The notes: a model not told the origin generated them from the sequence alone. A stretch of DNA of 55,614 nt from Novosphingobium pokkalii (GCF_014652855.1 NZ_BMZP01000022.1:1-55614); one strand, 5' to 3'; counted from the first letter of the stretch, positions 34,216 through 42,300 are shown. Made by a program: numbers and translations.

Positions 34216-34830
34216 ATGGCGATTTCCCTTCTTCCGCTGCCCTATGCCGACAGCGCGCTGGACCCCACGATTTCGGCGGTGACCCTGCAAACCCACCACG
34301 GCAAGCATCACAAGGCCTATGTCGACAAGACCAACGCCGCCATCGACGGCACCGACCTGGCCGACAAGAGCCTGGAAGACATCGTCGCGGCCGCGCAGGC
34401 CAAGGGCGACAAGGGCCTGTTCAACAATTCGGCCCAGACCTGGAACCACGGTTTCTACTGGCACAGCCTGACCCCGGAAAGCACCGCGCCGACCGGTGAC
34501 CTTGCCGCCGCGATCGAAGCCTCGTTCGGCTCGCTCGACGCGCTCAAGGCCGAACTGGCCGCGCAAGGCGCCGCCCACTTCGCCTCGGGCTGGGTGTGGC
34601 TGGTGGCCAAGGACGGCAAGCTCTCGGTCGAACAGACCCATGACGCGGCGACCTATTCCGACCTGTCGGGCACGCCGCTGCTGGTGATCGACCTGTGGGA
34701 ACACGCCTATTACGTCGATTACAAGAACCTGCGCCCCGACTACCTCAAGGGCGTGATCGAAAAGCACCTGAACTGGGGCTTTGCCGCCGAGAACCTCGGC
34801 CGCGGCTCGCTCTGGGCCTATCCGGCCTGA
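34216..34830 (+). CDS. sodB: Superoxide dismutase, Fe/Mn family (probably Fe)
   Basis: This 204-residue enzyme converts superoxide to oxygen and hydrogen peroxide. Metal ligands are His27 (THHGKHHKAYVDK), His78 (SAQTWNHGFYW), Asp159 and His163 (VIDLWEHAYYVDYK). Gln74 in SAQTWNH is the Fe-type position, so iron is the likely metal. The start at ATG 34216 gives MAISLLPLPYADSALDP. A strong terminator follows. It lies close to the general stress locus but I see no EcfG promoter before it. Confidence 0.96.
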   Translation: MAISLLPLPYADSALDPTISAVTLQTHHGKHHKAYVDKTNAAIDGTDLADKSLEDIVAAAQAKGDKGLFNNSAQTWNHGFYWHSLTPESTAPTGDLAAAIEASFGSLDALKAELAAQGAAHFASGWVWLVAKDGKLSVEQTHDAATYSDLSGTPLLVIDLWEHAYYVDYKNLRPDYLKGVIEKHLNWGFAAENLGRGSLWAYPA

Positions 34831-34861
34831 GCCATCCGCGCCCAGGCGCAGATCGAAACGG

Positions 34862-34894
34862 AAAAGGGCAGGCCCGGCGGCCTGCCCTTTTTTG
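34862..34894 (+). terminator. Intrinsic terminator after sodB
   Basis: AAAAGGGCAGGC and GCCTGCCCTTTTTT form a 12-bp stem with a short loop and a U6 tract. The A tract on the other side means it could also serve the convergent permease gene, which ends at 34899. Confidence 0.9.
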
Positions 34895-34898
34895 TGGT

Positions 34899-36203
34899 TC
34901 AGGCTGTGTGCGGCCGCACGGGCAGGCCGGCATCATCGGACATCAGGGCCGGATCGTCGGGATCGCGCAGATCGTCCTGCGCGATCAGGCCGGGCTGGAA
35001 CAACGGCTCGCCAAACAGGAAGCCGACCAGGTTGGGGCGGCCCAGATGATCGACCAGCGCCGTCAGCGTCAGCAGGATCGGCACCGACAGCAGCGCGCCC
35101 AATGCGCCCCAGATCCACGAGAAATAGCTGATCGAGACTAGGATCGAGACCGGATTGAGCGTCAGCCGCGCGCCCAGGATGGAGGGCGTGACGAAATTGG
35201 CTTCCACCGCGTGTAGCCCCAGGAACGCCAGCGCGGGCAAGAGGCCCAGCGCCACGGTGCTGGCCGTGCCCACGCCCACCAGCGTGAGCAGCGCGGTCAT
35301 GGCCAGCGGCCCGACATAGGGCAGGAAGTTGAGCACGAAGGCCAGGCCGCCCCACATGATCGGCGCGGCAAAGCCAAAGGCCCAGGCGCCACCGGCCACG
35401 ATCGCGCCAACCCCCAGGTTGATCTGCGCCACGGTAAGAATATACGAGGCCACGCGATCCTGCACCGCGCGGATCACCCGGGCGATGCGCACCGACGCGC
35501 CAAAGCTGTGCCGGTCGAACAGCAGCCGCCGCTTGGTGCGGATGCGCGATTCGATCATGAAGAAGGTCAGCAGGAAGGTCAGCAGCACTTCGATCAGCAC
35601 GCTGGGCGTGGCAAAGGCCACCTGCTCGATCACCGAAGGGGTGGCCACAACCACCTCGCGCATGGTTGCCGTGCCGGTCATCCGCGCGATCTGGCGGTTG
35701 ATGTCGTTCATCCAGGCCAGGTTGCTGCGCAGTTCGGCAAAGCGCAGGGTGACGCGGCGGGCCATCGCCGGCACCTGGTCGACCATGTCATAGGCCGGTT
35801 GCAGGATCAGCGACAGCGCGACCACCACCACCGCGATCAGCAGTAGCAGCGCGAGAAACGAGGCGAGCATGTTGGGCAGGCCCAGCCGCACCAGGCGATC
35901 GGCCGCCGGGGCCAGCACGATCGTCAGCACGATGGCCGTGACCGGCGGCAGGAACACCACCGACCCGATCGAGAGCACGAAGGGCAGGGCACAGAACAGG
36001 CCCAGGCCCAGCAAGAGCAGGATGGCCGATTGCAGCCGCGCCTGTTGCGTCTGCACGCAGGGGTCCGGAGCTACAACGGGCTCCGGCGCGGCGGAATTCT
36101 GCGGAAGGGACGGGGTATCGAGATCGGTTTGCGACACGGGCACGGCCTGAAGCGGCGTTGATTCGCCTTGCCTGCTCTTGGGCTTGCGGCGGGGGGCAAT
36201 CAA
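34899..36203 (-). CDS. AI-2E family transporter (PerM/YdiK-like)
   Basis: This 434-residue protein has a long Pro/Gln-rich cytoplasmic N-terminus (about 1-55) and about eight membrane helices. The family core is visible: LFVLSIGSVVFLPPVTAIVLTIVLAPAADRL, the soluble helical insert RFAELRSNLAWMNDINRQIAR, LTFLLTFFMIESRIRTKRR, and near the C-terminus LNFLPYVGPL, EANFVTPSILGARLTLNP and WGALGALLSVPIL. Members export small molecules or act in Na/H exchange; the AI-2 link is not general. It converges on sodB. Confidence 0.9.
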   Translation of the reverse strand: MIAPRRKPKSRQGESTPLQAVPVSQTDLDTPSLPQNSAAPEPVVAPDPCVQTQQARLQSAILLLLGLGLFCALPFVLSIGSVVFLPPVTAIVLTIVLAPAADRLVRLGLPNMLASFLALLLLIAVVVVALSLILQPAYDMVDQVPAMARRVTLRFAELRSNLAWMNDINRQIARMTGTATMREVVVATPSVIEQVAFATPSVLIEVLLTFLLTFFMIESRIRTKRRLLFDRHSFGASVRIARVIRAVQDRVASYILTVAQINLGVGAIVAGGAWAFGFAAPIMWGGLAFVLNFLPYVGPLAMTALLTLVGVGTASTVALGLLPALAFLGLHAVEANFVTPSILGARLTLNPVSILVSISYFSWIWGALGALLSVPILLTLTALVDHLGRPNLVGFLFGEPLFQPGLIAQDDLRDPDDPALMSDDAGLPVRPHTA

Positions 36204-36277
36204 GGGCCAGACAGCGATGCGCCTGCGCTTTGCCGTTCAGGTGGTGCAACCGCGCATGATGTGCGCGGCATCCGGCC

Positions 36278-36315
36278 GGCGTCGGAAACGCACGACAATG
36301 TGCATTTCCGACGCC
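36278..36315 (-). terminator. Hairpin after ecfG
   Basis: GGCGTCGGAAA (36278-36288) and TTTCCGACGCC (36305-36315) form an 11-bp stem extended inside by GCAC/GTGC. It lies between ecfG and the permease promoter. It lacks a long U tract. Confidence 0.55.
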
Positions 36316-36321
36316 CGCTGA

Positions 36322-36948
36322 TCAGGTGCCGGACTGCACCGTGGTGTCGAGTTCGTGCATGATCGCATCATGCGCCACGGCATCTTCGGTGCTGCGGCGG
36401 GGCAACTGGCCGGTGTCGATCATCTGGGCGAGCGCAGCGCGGGCGCGCCCGACGCGGCTCTTGATCGTGCCCACGGCGCATTGGCAGATCTGCGCGGCTT
36501 CTTCGTAGGAAAAGCCGCCAGCGCCCACCAGCAGCAGCGCCTCGCGCCGCTCGGGCGGCAGAGTCAGCAGCGCGCGGTGCATGTCCGACAGGTGCAGCGG
36601 GCTCTCCTGCCCGGCCGGAGCCACCAGTACGCGCTCGGCCACCGTCTCGTCGTATTCCGCGCGGAAGCGGTTGCGGCGCATGTCGGTGAGATAGGCGTTA
36701 CGCAGGATCACGAAAGTCCAGGCGCGCATCGACGTGCCCGGCTCGAACCGTTCCTGCGCGGCCCATGCCTTGAGCAGGGTTTCCTGCACGAGATCGTCGG
36801 CCAGATCGGGACGGCCGCACAGACCGCGAGCAAACGCGCGAAGATGCGGGATGACGCCGGTCAGTTCGCGTTTGAACGCCACGGCGTTGCGGTTGGAGGC
36901 AGCGGTATCGCCCTTGGTGTCTGCCGCTGGGCGCGGGGCATCAGCCAT
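36322..36948 (-). CDS. ecfG: General stress response sigma factor EcfG
   Basis: This protein of about 208 residues is an ECF sigma factor of the EcfG (ECF15) group. Sigma region 2 is GVIPHLRAFARGLCGRPDLADDLVQETLLKAW with SMRAWTFVILRNAYLTDMRRNRFR. Region 4 is LPPERREALLLVGAGGFSYEEAAQ, CAVGTIKSRVGRARAAL. It directs RNA polymerase to GGAAC-N16/17-CGTT promoters, is held inactive by NepR and is released when PhyR-P binds NepR. The start is ATG 36948 or 36954; either overlaps the nepR stop, so translation is coupled. Its operon has a perfect EcfG promoter, so it is autoregulated. Confidence 0.95.
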   Translation of the reverse strand: MADAPRPAADTKGDTAASNRNAVAFKRELTGVIPHLRAFARGLCGRPDLADDLVQETLLKAWAAQERFEPGTSMRAWTFVILRNAYLTDMRRNRFRAEYDETVAERVLVAPAGQESPLHLSDMHRALLTLPPERREALLLVGAGGFSYEEAAQICQCAVGTIKSRVGRARAALAQMIDTGQLPRRSTEDAVAHDAIMHELDTTVQSGT

Positions 36949-37117
36949 GCTCATCGCCGTCCAGCTTGTCGAGCAATTGCGCGAAGCTGTCGGGCAAAGG
37001 CTCCTCCACGACGGAATCGTAAAGGCGGCGCAAACCGTCTGCCCATTCGGGCGATTTGGCCCGCGCGCTGCTGCGGCGTCGGGCACCCAGGGTTTTCATA
37101 GGTTTATCTTTCGACAT
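36941..37117 (-). CDS. nepR: Anti-sigma factor NepR
   Basis: This 58-residue protein has the NepR core WADGLRRLYDSVVEEPLPDSF followed by AQLLDKL, two amphipathic helices that mimic and block sigma binding. ATG 37117 (MSKDKPMK) is the probable start; ATG 37099 is possible. It lies directly upstream of ecfG with overlapping ends, the usual nepR-ecfG operon. It binds EcfG in unstressed cells and is sequestered by phosphorylated PhyR. Confidence 0.93.
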   Translation of the reverse strand: MSKDKPMKTLGARRRSSARAKSPEWADGLRRLYDSVVEEPLPDSFAQLLDKLDGDEHG

Positions 37118-37259
37118 TCGCTCTCGGCTTCGCCTCCCCCCATGGGTCTTGCAGATGAAACAGGCCGCTTGGCCGCAAGGCCAGCTACCAGACACTGCAT
37201 ACAACATGGGGCCGCCAGAATCACAGGTGCCCGTATGGCTTGGGTTAATTCGCAAGTGG

Positions 37260-37284
37260 AACGAAACCGTCGCCAATCGGTTCC
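37260..37284 (-). promoter_or_regulatory. Sigma-EcfG promoter for nepR-ecfG
   Basis: On the minus strand GGAAC (37284-37280), a 16-bp spacer and CGTT (37263-37260) match the EcfG consensus exactly. The expected start site is about 135 nt before nepR. The site is nearly palindromic: the plus strand reads GGAAC-N16-GGTT, one mismatch, facing the kinase at 37514. The rest of 37118-37513 (396 bp) holds no gene. Confidence 0.85.
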
Positions 37285-37513
37285 CGTCAAAATTGCCTCA
37301 AAACTACCGGCGCCGCACGATCGCGCGTCCGCACGGTTTGCCGTGCTGCAACACCAACGTGCCTGTCGGTGGCGGAGCAAACCACATAAATCTGGCCCTC
37401 TGCCGGGCACAGGTGCTTGCGCCGCGCGTTTCATCGGGCATGATCGTGTCGCACAGCCATCATGGCGTGCTGCACGTGTTTGGTTTGGCAAGAAAAAGGG
37501 ATCGCTCGCGCAC

Positions 37514-39217
37514 GTGGAGAAACTGTTCTCCCAGAAAAATCTGGCCCCAAGATGGTATGAGCGTTTCCCGCGGGCCTTGCCGGTGGGTATTTTCACGCTG
37601 ACCATGGCGGTGACGGCGCTGAGCGTGTTTGCCATCGAGCGGGCAGACCGCCAGCGCGAGATCGCGCAACTCGACAAGGTGGCCCAGGAAGTCTCTTCCG
37701 GGCTTGAGCGCCGCGCCAACGGCAACGCGGCCTATCTGCGCTCGGCCGCAGCGCTGTTTGCCACGCGACGCTCGGTCGAGGCTTCGCTGTTCCGGTCGTT
37801 TGTTGGCCAGTTGCAGATGGAAAGCAGCACCAGCGGCGTCAACGGCATCGGCTGGGGCATGCGCGTGGCCAGCGACGACGTGCCGATGGTGGAGCGCGTG
37901 ATGCGCAACGGCAGCGGCCACGCGGACGAGGCAAGCCACCCGCCCGCGCCGCCCTTCGCCGTGCAACCCCGCGATTTTGCCCGCCGTGGCTATGCCGTGC
38001 CGGTGATGTATCTGGTCCCCGAAAACGCGCGCAACCGCCTGTCGATCGGGTACGACATGGCGAGCGACCCGGTGCGCCGCGCGGCCATGGATCGCGCCGA
38101 GTTGATGGAACGGCCGATCGTTTCGGGCAAGCTGCAACTGGTGCGGGCTGGTCATGTGAGCCAGCAGGTCGGCTTCGTGATGTACATGCCGGTGTTCGGC
38201 TCCAGCCGTGATGATGGCAGCCGCACGCTGCGTGGTTTCGTCTTCACGCCCTTTGCCGCCGAGGATTTCCTGCGGGCCTCGATGCCGGCCGATCCCGATG
38301 CGCCGCTTGGCTTGCGGCTCTATGATGGCGCGGAAAACCCCGGGCAGTTGCTGGCGCAGGAACGGCCCGAGGTGCGCTCCGGCCGTGTCGTGCGCCGCTG
38401 GGTGGATGTTGCCGGGCGGCGCTGGCTGCTGGTGGTGGAAGCGCCGGCGACGATGATGCTCGGCATGCTCTCGGTGATGACGCTGCTGTTCGGCCTGCTC
38501 GTCGCCACATTGCTGCTGGTGCTGGCCCGGCTGGTCAGCCAGCAGGTGGGCGAAGACCGCATGGCGCTCGCCTGGTTCGAACAGCAATCCTCGATTCGCG
38601 ACTCGCTGACGCGCGAGCTGAACCATCGCGTGAAGAACACGCTGGCCAACGTGCTGTCGATCATCGCGCTCACCCGCCGGCGCGCCCGCGATCTCGACAG
38701 TTTCGTGGAAAGCCTGGAAGGCCGCATCCGCGCGCTTTCCGCGACGCATGACCTGCTCACGCAGTCGGACTGGGGCGCCACGCCGATCGACCTGGTGATT
38801 CGCGCCGAGCTGGCACCCTATGCGCAGGGCACCGATCGCCATGTCGACATGGCCGGGCCTGACGTGCAGCTTGCCCCCAACGATGCCCTGTCGCTGGGCC
38901 TGGCGATTCACGAGCTGGCCACCAACGCCGCCAAGTATGGCGCGCTGAGCGTGCCCGGCGGCCGGGTCGACGTGCGCTGGGAACTGGCGAGCGAGACCAC
39001 CGCGCGAATTTCCTGGCGTGAGCAGGGCGGGCCGCCGATCGATCCCACCGTGCGGCGCAAGCGCGGCTTTGGTACCGACCTGATCGAGAAGATCGTGGCG
39101 CACGAACTGCGCAACCCGGTGGACCTGCGCTTCGAAGCCGACGGCGTGCGCTGCACCCTGATCATTCCGGTGCGCCAGCGCGGCTCCTTCGCCATCCGCG
39201 AGGGCCGTCCGGTCTGA
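37514..39217 (+). CDS. CHASE-domain HWE sensor histidine kinase, probable PhyR kinase
   Basis: This membrane kinase of about 567 residues has TM1 (LPVGIFTLTMAVTALSVFAI, about 20-40), a periplasmic CHASE domain (ANGNAAYLRSAAALFATRR, SGVNGIGWGMRV, RRGYAVPVMYLVPE), TM2 (GMLSVMTLLFGLLVATLLLVL, about 316-336) and an HWE core. His371 lies in RELNHRVKNTLANVL. The N box is IHELATNAAKYGAL, with WREQGGPP and the G box RGFGTDLIEK. The GTG at 37514 is the best start, though its Shine-Dalgarno is distant. It lies between nepR and phyR, the place of the PhyK/PakF-type kinase, so phosphorylating PhyR is its likely role. A ligand is not known. Confidence 0.9.
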   Translation: MEKLFSQKNLAPRWYERFPRALPVGIFTLTMAVTALSVFAIERADRQREIAQLDKVAQEVSSGLERRANGNAAYLRSAAALFATRRSVEASLFRSFVGQLQMESSTSGVNGIGWGMRVASDDVPMVERVMRNGSGHADEASHPPAPPFAVQPRDFARRGYAVPVMYLVPENARNRLSIGYDMASDPVRRAAMDRAELMERPIVSGKLQLVRAGHVSQQVGFVMYMPVFGSSRDDGSRTLRGFVFTPFAAEDFLRASMPADPDAPLGLRLYDGAENPGQLLAQERPEVRSGRVVRRWVDVAGRRWLLVVEAPATMMLGMLSVMTLLFGLLVATLLLVLARLVSQQVGEDRMALAWFEQQSSIRDSLTRELNHRVKNTLANVLSIIALTRRRARDLDSFVESLEGRIRALSATHDLLTQSDWGATPIDLVIRAELAPYAQGTDRHVDMAGPDVQLAPNDALSLGLAIHELATNAAKYGALSVPGGRVDVRWELASETTARISWREQGGPPIDPTVRRKRGFGTDLIEKIVAHELRNPVDLRFEADGVRCTLIIPVRQRGSFAIREGRPV

Positions 39218-39274
39218 ATTGGCGGCGTCTGGCTTCTCAGGCCAAGGCGGCGTTGCCAGGCTGTCGCCCGACAC

Positions 39275-39312
39275 GAAAAAGCCGGGCGCCCTTGGCGGGG
39301 CCCGGCCTTTCA
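39275..39312. terminator. Terminator between kinase and phyR
   Basis: AAAAAGCCGGGC and GCCCGGCCTTT form an imperfect GC-rich stem with A and U tracts on both sides. It separates two convergent genes and is probably bidirectional. Confidence 0.7.
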
Positions 39313-39356
39313 CGAGGGAACTGGATTGAACTGGCCCCATGCGAGGCCAGGCGAAA

Positions 39357-40157
39357 TCAGGATAGCGGGCGGCTGGAGCCGAAGAACAGCGCCTGGCTGA
39401 TCGCGGCGCGCACGGTTGCTTCCTGGAACGGCTTGGTGATGAGATAGGTCGGTTCCGGGCGGTCGCCGGTCAGCAGCCGTTCGGGATAGGCGGTGATGAA
39501 GATCACCGGCACATCGACCAGCTTGAGGATATCGTCCACCGCGTCGAGGCCGGAAGAGCCATCGGCAAGCTGGATGTCGGCCAGAACCAAGCCAGGCGTT
39601 TCGCGCGTGGCGATCTCGCGCGCCTGGGTGCGCGTGGCGGCCATGCCGCACACGTCATGACCCAGCGAGCGCACCAGGTCTTCGAGCTGCATCGAGATCA
39701 GCGGTTCGTCTTCGATGATCAGCACGCTGGTGGTCGATTCGCGATCGATTTCCTCGATCGCTTCCTGCACCAAAGCTTCGACATCGGCCGGCGAACGGTC
39801 GAGAATCTCGGCCACTTCGGCCACGGAGAAATCTTCCAGCGTCACCAGCAGCAGCGCTTGGCGATTGGCCGGCGTGATGTGGGCAAGGCGTTCCTGCGCA
39901 GCGGTTTCGTGCAGGCCAAGATCACCGGCGCCGGAATGGTCCACCGTGTCCACGAACGCGCTCGACCACACCTTATTGAAGGCCCGGTATAGCGCCACGC
40001 GGCCTTCGCCGATGGCACTGCGCAGTTCGGCATCGGCAAGAGCCGCTTCCAGCGTGGCGCGCACAAAGGCATCGCCGGTCTGCTGGCTGCCGGTCAAGGC
40101 CCGGGCATAGCGGCGCAGATAGGGAAGATTGGTAGCTACTTTGGCGCCCAGCGACAT
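39357..40157 (-). CDS. phyR: General stress response regulator PhyR
   Basis: This 266-residue protein has an N-terminal sigma-like domain (about 1-135: ATNLPYLRRYARALTGSQQ, ALYRAFNKVW, VTLEDFSVAEVAEILDRSPADVEALV) and a C-terminal receiver. Receiver residues are E149/D150, phosphoacceptor D194 (LVLADIQLADG), T222 (FITAYPE) and K242 (ITKPFQ). Phosphorylation frees the sigma-like domain to bind NepR and release EcfG. Length and order match PhyR. Its partners nepR, ecfG and a kinase are adjacent. Confidence 0.97.
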   Translation of the reverse strand: MSLGAKVATNLPYLRRYARALTGSQQTGDAFVRATLEAALADAELRSAIGEGRVALYRAFNKVWSSAFVDTVDHSGAGDLGLHETAAQERLAHITPANRQALLLVTLEDFSVAEVAEILDRSPADVEALVQEAIEEIDRESTTSVLIIEDEPLISMQLEDLVRSLGHDVCGMAATRTQAREIATRETPGLVLADIQLADGSSGLDAVDDILKLVDVPVIFITAYPERLLTGDRPEPTYLITKPFQEATVRAAISQALFFGSSRPLS

Positions 40158-40191
40158 TTAAACCCCTTCCTGGATACGCAATGCATCCCTG

Positions 40192-40216
40192 AATGCCTTA
40201 GGCCTCATTCGGTTCC
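40192..40216 (-). promoter_or_regulatory. Possible sigma-EcfG promoter for phyR
   Basis: Minus-strand GGAAC (40216-40212), a 16-bp spacer and CATT (40195-40192) match the consensus except one base in the -10. Position is ideal, with the -10 about 35 bp before the phyR start. Known phyR genes are often EcfG-dependent. Confidence 0.5.
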
Positions 40217-40278
40217 CGAACCAGTCGTGGCTTTTTGCAAGGGTGTGGTTTTGTTACGCGCTTTGTGCCCCCGGCCGA

Positions 40279-40626
40279 TCAGCGGCGCAGGCCATCCACC
40301 CAATCGGCCAGTTGCCAGGCGCCGGTCGGCTTGGGAAAGCGCGGAACGGCGCCGAGCGAAGCTGGGATCACCCCCGAATCCGCGCCGGAAATCAACGCCA
40401 CCGTGCAGCCTTCCTGCACCAGGCGCAGCGCCAGCGGCGCGGAATCGCCATCGGGCAGGCGCAAGTCGAGCAGGGCGATGGCCGGCTTCTGCCGGGCGAT
40501 CAGGCTCTCCGCCTCGGCCAGATCCACGGCCGAGGCCACGTCATAGCCGCGGCTGGCCAGTTCTTCCTCGATTTCCATGCCGACCAGCACGTTGTCTTCC
40601 AGCACCAGAATGTAATCGGCAGTCAT
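40279..40626 (-). CDS. Single-domain response regulator
   Basis: This 115-residue receiver-only protein has acidic residues E10/D11, phosphoacceptor D54 (IALLDLRLPDG), S80 in ALISGADSGVIP and K99 (FPKP). The S80 region resembles the FAT-GUY type of single-domain regulators such as SdrG, which tune the general stress response in Sphingomonas. ATG 40626 is the start (MTADYILVLEDN). It is located next to phyR on the same strand, which supports a role as phosphate relay or sink. The Phe/Ala of FAT is not conserved, so the assignment to that subgroup is tentative. Confidence 0.85.
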   Translation of the reverse strand: MTADYILVLEDNVLVGMEIEEELASRGYDVASAVDLAEAESLIARQKPAIALLDLRLPDGDSAPLALRLVQEGCTVALISGADSGVIPASLGAVPRFPKPTGAWQLADWVDGLRR

Positions 40627-40715
40627 TGTCACGTGCTCCATCGGCGCTGTCGGGGAAGGGGGGATGGGCCGCGACAGCGGCGGGGCGCTCTATCCGGGAA
40701 CCGGGAACCCGTTTG

Positions 40716-40727
40716 TGTCATTTGACA
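40716..40727. promoter_or_regulatory. Palindrome TGTCA-TT-TGACA
   Basis: A 5-bp inverted repeat with 2-bp spacing in the divergent region between the single-domain regulator and the Crp/Fnr gene. It loosely resembles FNR/Crp-type half-sites but the spacing is shorter than TTGAT-N4-ATCAA. It could be an autoregulatory site. Confidence 0.3.
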
Positions 40728-40814
40728 TAGCCGAGCGGCCAAGCCTGGCCGATGATCGCCAGCGGGGACCGCTATGGGCCGGCACTGGCCGGCAGGCGCA
40801 GGAGAATAGGCAGC

Positions 40815-41615
40815 GTGCACAGAGGTGGTGGCGGGGCAAGTGGAAGCGGCCAGAACGCGGCGGAGATGCGTTCGTTCAATCAGCCATGCCGGACTTGTCC
40901 CTTGCGGGACCGGCCCGGCCTGGTGGCGCCCGATGCCGGACAGCGCGAGTGGATCGAACGGCATCGCGCCGGCGAACGCGCCGTGCCGCGCGGCGAGGAA
41001 GTGCTGCGCCAGGGCGCGCCGGGCAGCCGCCTGTTCACCGTGCTTGAGGGCGTGCTGATGCGCTCACGCCTGCTCGAGGATGGCCGCCGCCAGGTGGTCA
41101 ACATCATGTTCCCCGGCGATCTGGTTGGGCTGCAAGCTGCCTTCGACGGCGAAATGGGCCATGGCGTGACCGCGTTGACCGACACCCGGCTATGCCTGTT
41201 CCCGCGCGATCGCTTCATGGAACTGGTGACCGATCAGCCGCGCTTTGCCTATGACGTGATCTGGCTGTCGGCGCGGGAAGAGGATGCGCTCGAGCAGCAT
41301 CTGGTGGCCCTGGGCCAGCGCCCGGCTCGCGAGCGCGTTGCCTATCTGGCGCTATGGCTGGTGGAGCGGGGGCTCCAGACTGGGCTGGTCGCGCCCGACA
41401 GCGCCGTGGCCACGTTGCACGTGCCGATCACGCAAGGGCAGATCGCCGACATGCTGGGTCTCTCGCTGGTCCATACCAACCGCACGCTCCAGGCGCTGCG
41501 CAAGGCGGGGCAAGTCGATTGGAACGGCACGCGGATTGCGATTCCCCAGCTCGAAACGGTGCGCGCGATGGTCGGCTTCGATCCCCGGGGACTGCCGAAA
41601 AGGCCCTATATCTAA
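40815..41615 (+). CDS. Crp/Fnr-family transcriptional regulator
   Basis: This protein of about 266 residues has a cyclic-nucleotide-binding-like beta roll (RGEEVLRQGAPGSRLFTVLEGVL, VNIMFPGDLVGL, DTRLCLFPRDRF), a long dimerisation helix (REEDALEQHLVALGQRPARERVAYLALWL) and a C-terminal winged helix (ITQGQIADMLGLSLVHTNRTLQALR). The N-terminus has a CRTCPLR Cys pair, but not the full four-Cys iron-sulphur set of FNR. GTG 40815 has AGGAG 10 bp upstream; ATG 40866 is an alternative. It lies inside the stress-response locus, next to the putative sRNA. Confidence 0.88.
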   Translation: MHRGGGGASGSGQNAAEMRSFNQPCRTCPLRDRPGLVAPDAGQREWIERHRAGERAVPRGEEVLRQGAPGSRLFTVLEGVLMRSRLLEDGRRQVVNIMFPGDLVGLQAAFDGEMGHGVTALTDTRLCLFPRDRFMELVTDQPRFAYDVIWLSAREEDALEQHLVALGQRPARERVAYLALWLVERGLQTGLVAPDSAVATLHVPITQGQIADMLGLSLVHTNRTLQALRKAGQVDWNGTRIAIPQLETVRAMVGFDPRGLPKRPYI

Positions 41616-41684
41616 GGGCTTGCCGGTACCGTTGGGGCGGTTCCGACAAAAATGTAAAGCAACGCAAATTTTTTGCCGGCAGCG

Positions 41685-41709
41685 GGAACGGATTTCGAAG
41701 AGGCCCGTT
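41685..41709 (+). promoter_or_regulatory. Perfect sigma-EcfG promoter without a downstream protein gene
   Basis: GGAAC (41685-41689), a 16-bp spacer and CGTT (41706-41709) match the consensus exactly. It faces the plus strand and is followed by a terminator 62 bp later. The next gene is on the other strand. It therefore drives a short RNA. Confidence 0.85.
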
Positions 41710-41715
41710 TAGGCC

Positions 41716-41802
41716 TTGTCACCGCCGAGACCCCCCCTCCCGTCCAAGCGGCTGGTGATACGATCCCGAAGGCCTCCGCCAATCCCCGGCGGAGGCCTTT
41801 TT
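41716..41802 (+). ncRNA. Putative EcfG-dependent small RNA, GsrN-like
   Basis: About 87 nt lie between a perfect EcfG promoter and an intrinsic terminator. The 5' half folds as a hairpin (TCACC-GCCG at 41719-41727 with CGGC-T-GGTGA at 41749-41758) displaying a 21-nt loop with seven consecutive C and then TCC-CGTCC. The 3' half is the terminator GGCCTCCGCC (41771-41780) with GGCGGAGGCC (41788-41797) and U5. No start codon and Shine-Dalgarno pair is present. The layout, a C-rich loop plus 3' terminator under EcfG control, is that of the Caulobacter sRNA GsrN. The exact 5' end (41711-41718) is uncertain. Confidence 0.75.
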
Positions 41803-41850
41803 CGTATGGGCCGACCCGTGCGCGGGTTGTGGGCTTGCGGGGGGCTGCGT

Positions 41851-42300
41851 TCAGAGCGAGAGGGCGCTGCGCAGGCGACCGAGCAGGCCGCCGGGGCGGC
41901 CGTGGCGCTGCACCAGGCGTGCCAGGGCATCGGGCGGAAAAGGCTTGGCCAGCACGTGGCCCAGTTCCGCGATGTGCGCTGGAATGCGTTCGGGTGTGGC
42001 GGTGGAAAACACGATCAGCGGTGGGCTGGGGCTGATCGCCATGGCCAGTTCAGCCAGGGCCCAGCCGTCGTCGCGATCGGCCAGATGCACGTCCAGCACC
42101 AGGATCGCCGGGCGCAGCCGCTGCATCTCGATCAGGGCTTGGGCCGTGGTGTGGCAGGTGGCGATTTCGTCGGCGCCGGCTTCGGCCAGGCTGTCGGCCA
42201 TGGCCAGGGCAACGATGGCCTCGTCCTCGACCACCAGGGCATTGCCCAGTCCGCCGCCGGAGAGGCCGGATGGCGCGCCGGGTTGACCGAACAAGTGCAT
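41851..42300 (-). CDS. Single-domain response regulator
   Basis: This 149-residue protein is a receiver with no output domain. E25/D26 (LVVEDEAIVAL), phosphoacceptor D70 (ILVLDVHLAD), T in VFSTATPERIP and Lys in VLAKPFPPDAL are in place. ATG 42300 gives MHLFGQPGAPSG; ATG 42357 would add a poorly supported tail. It closes the stress locus on the right and converges on the sRNA. It may receive phosphate from the HWE kinases. Confidence 0.85.
   Translation of the reverse strand: MHLFGQPGAPSGLSGGGLGNALVVEDEAIVALAMADSLAEAGADEIATCHTTAQALIEMQRLRPAILVLDVHLADRDDGWALAELAMAISPSPPLIVFSTATPERIPAHIAELGHVLAKPFPPDALARLVQRHGRPGGLLGRLRSALSL

Noticed and set aside
37460..39340. A 626-codon open frame on the minus strand
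   Set aside because: Antisense to the CHASE/HWE kinase with clear H, N and G boxes.
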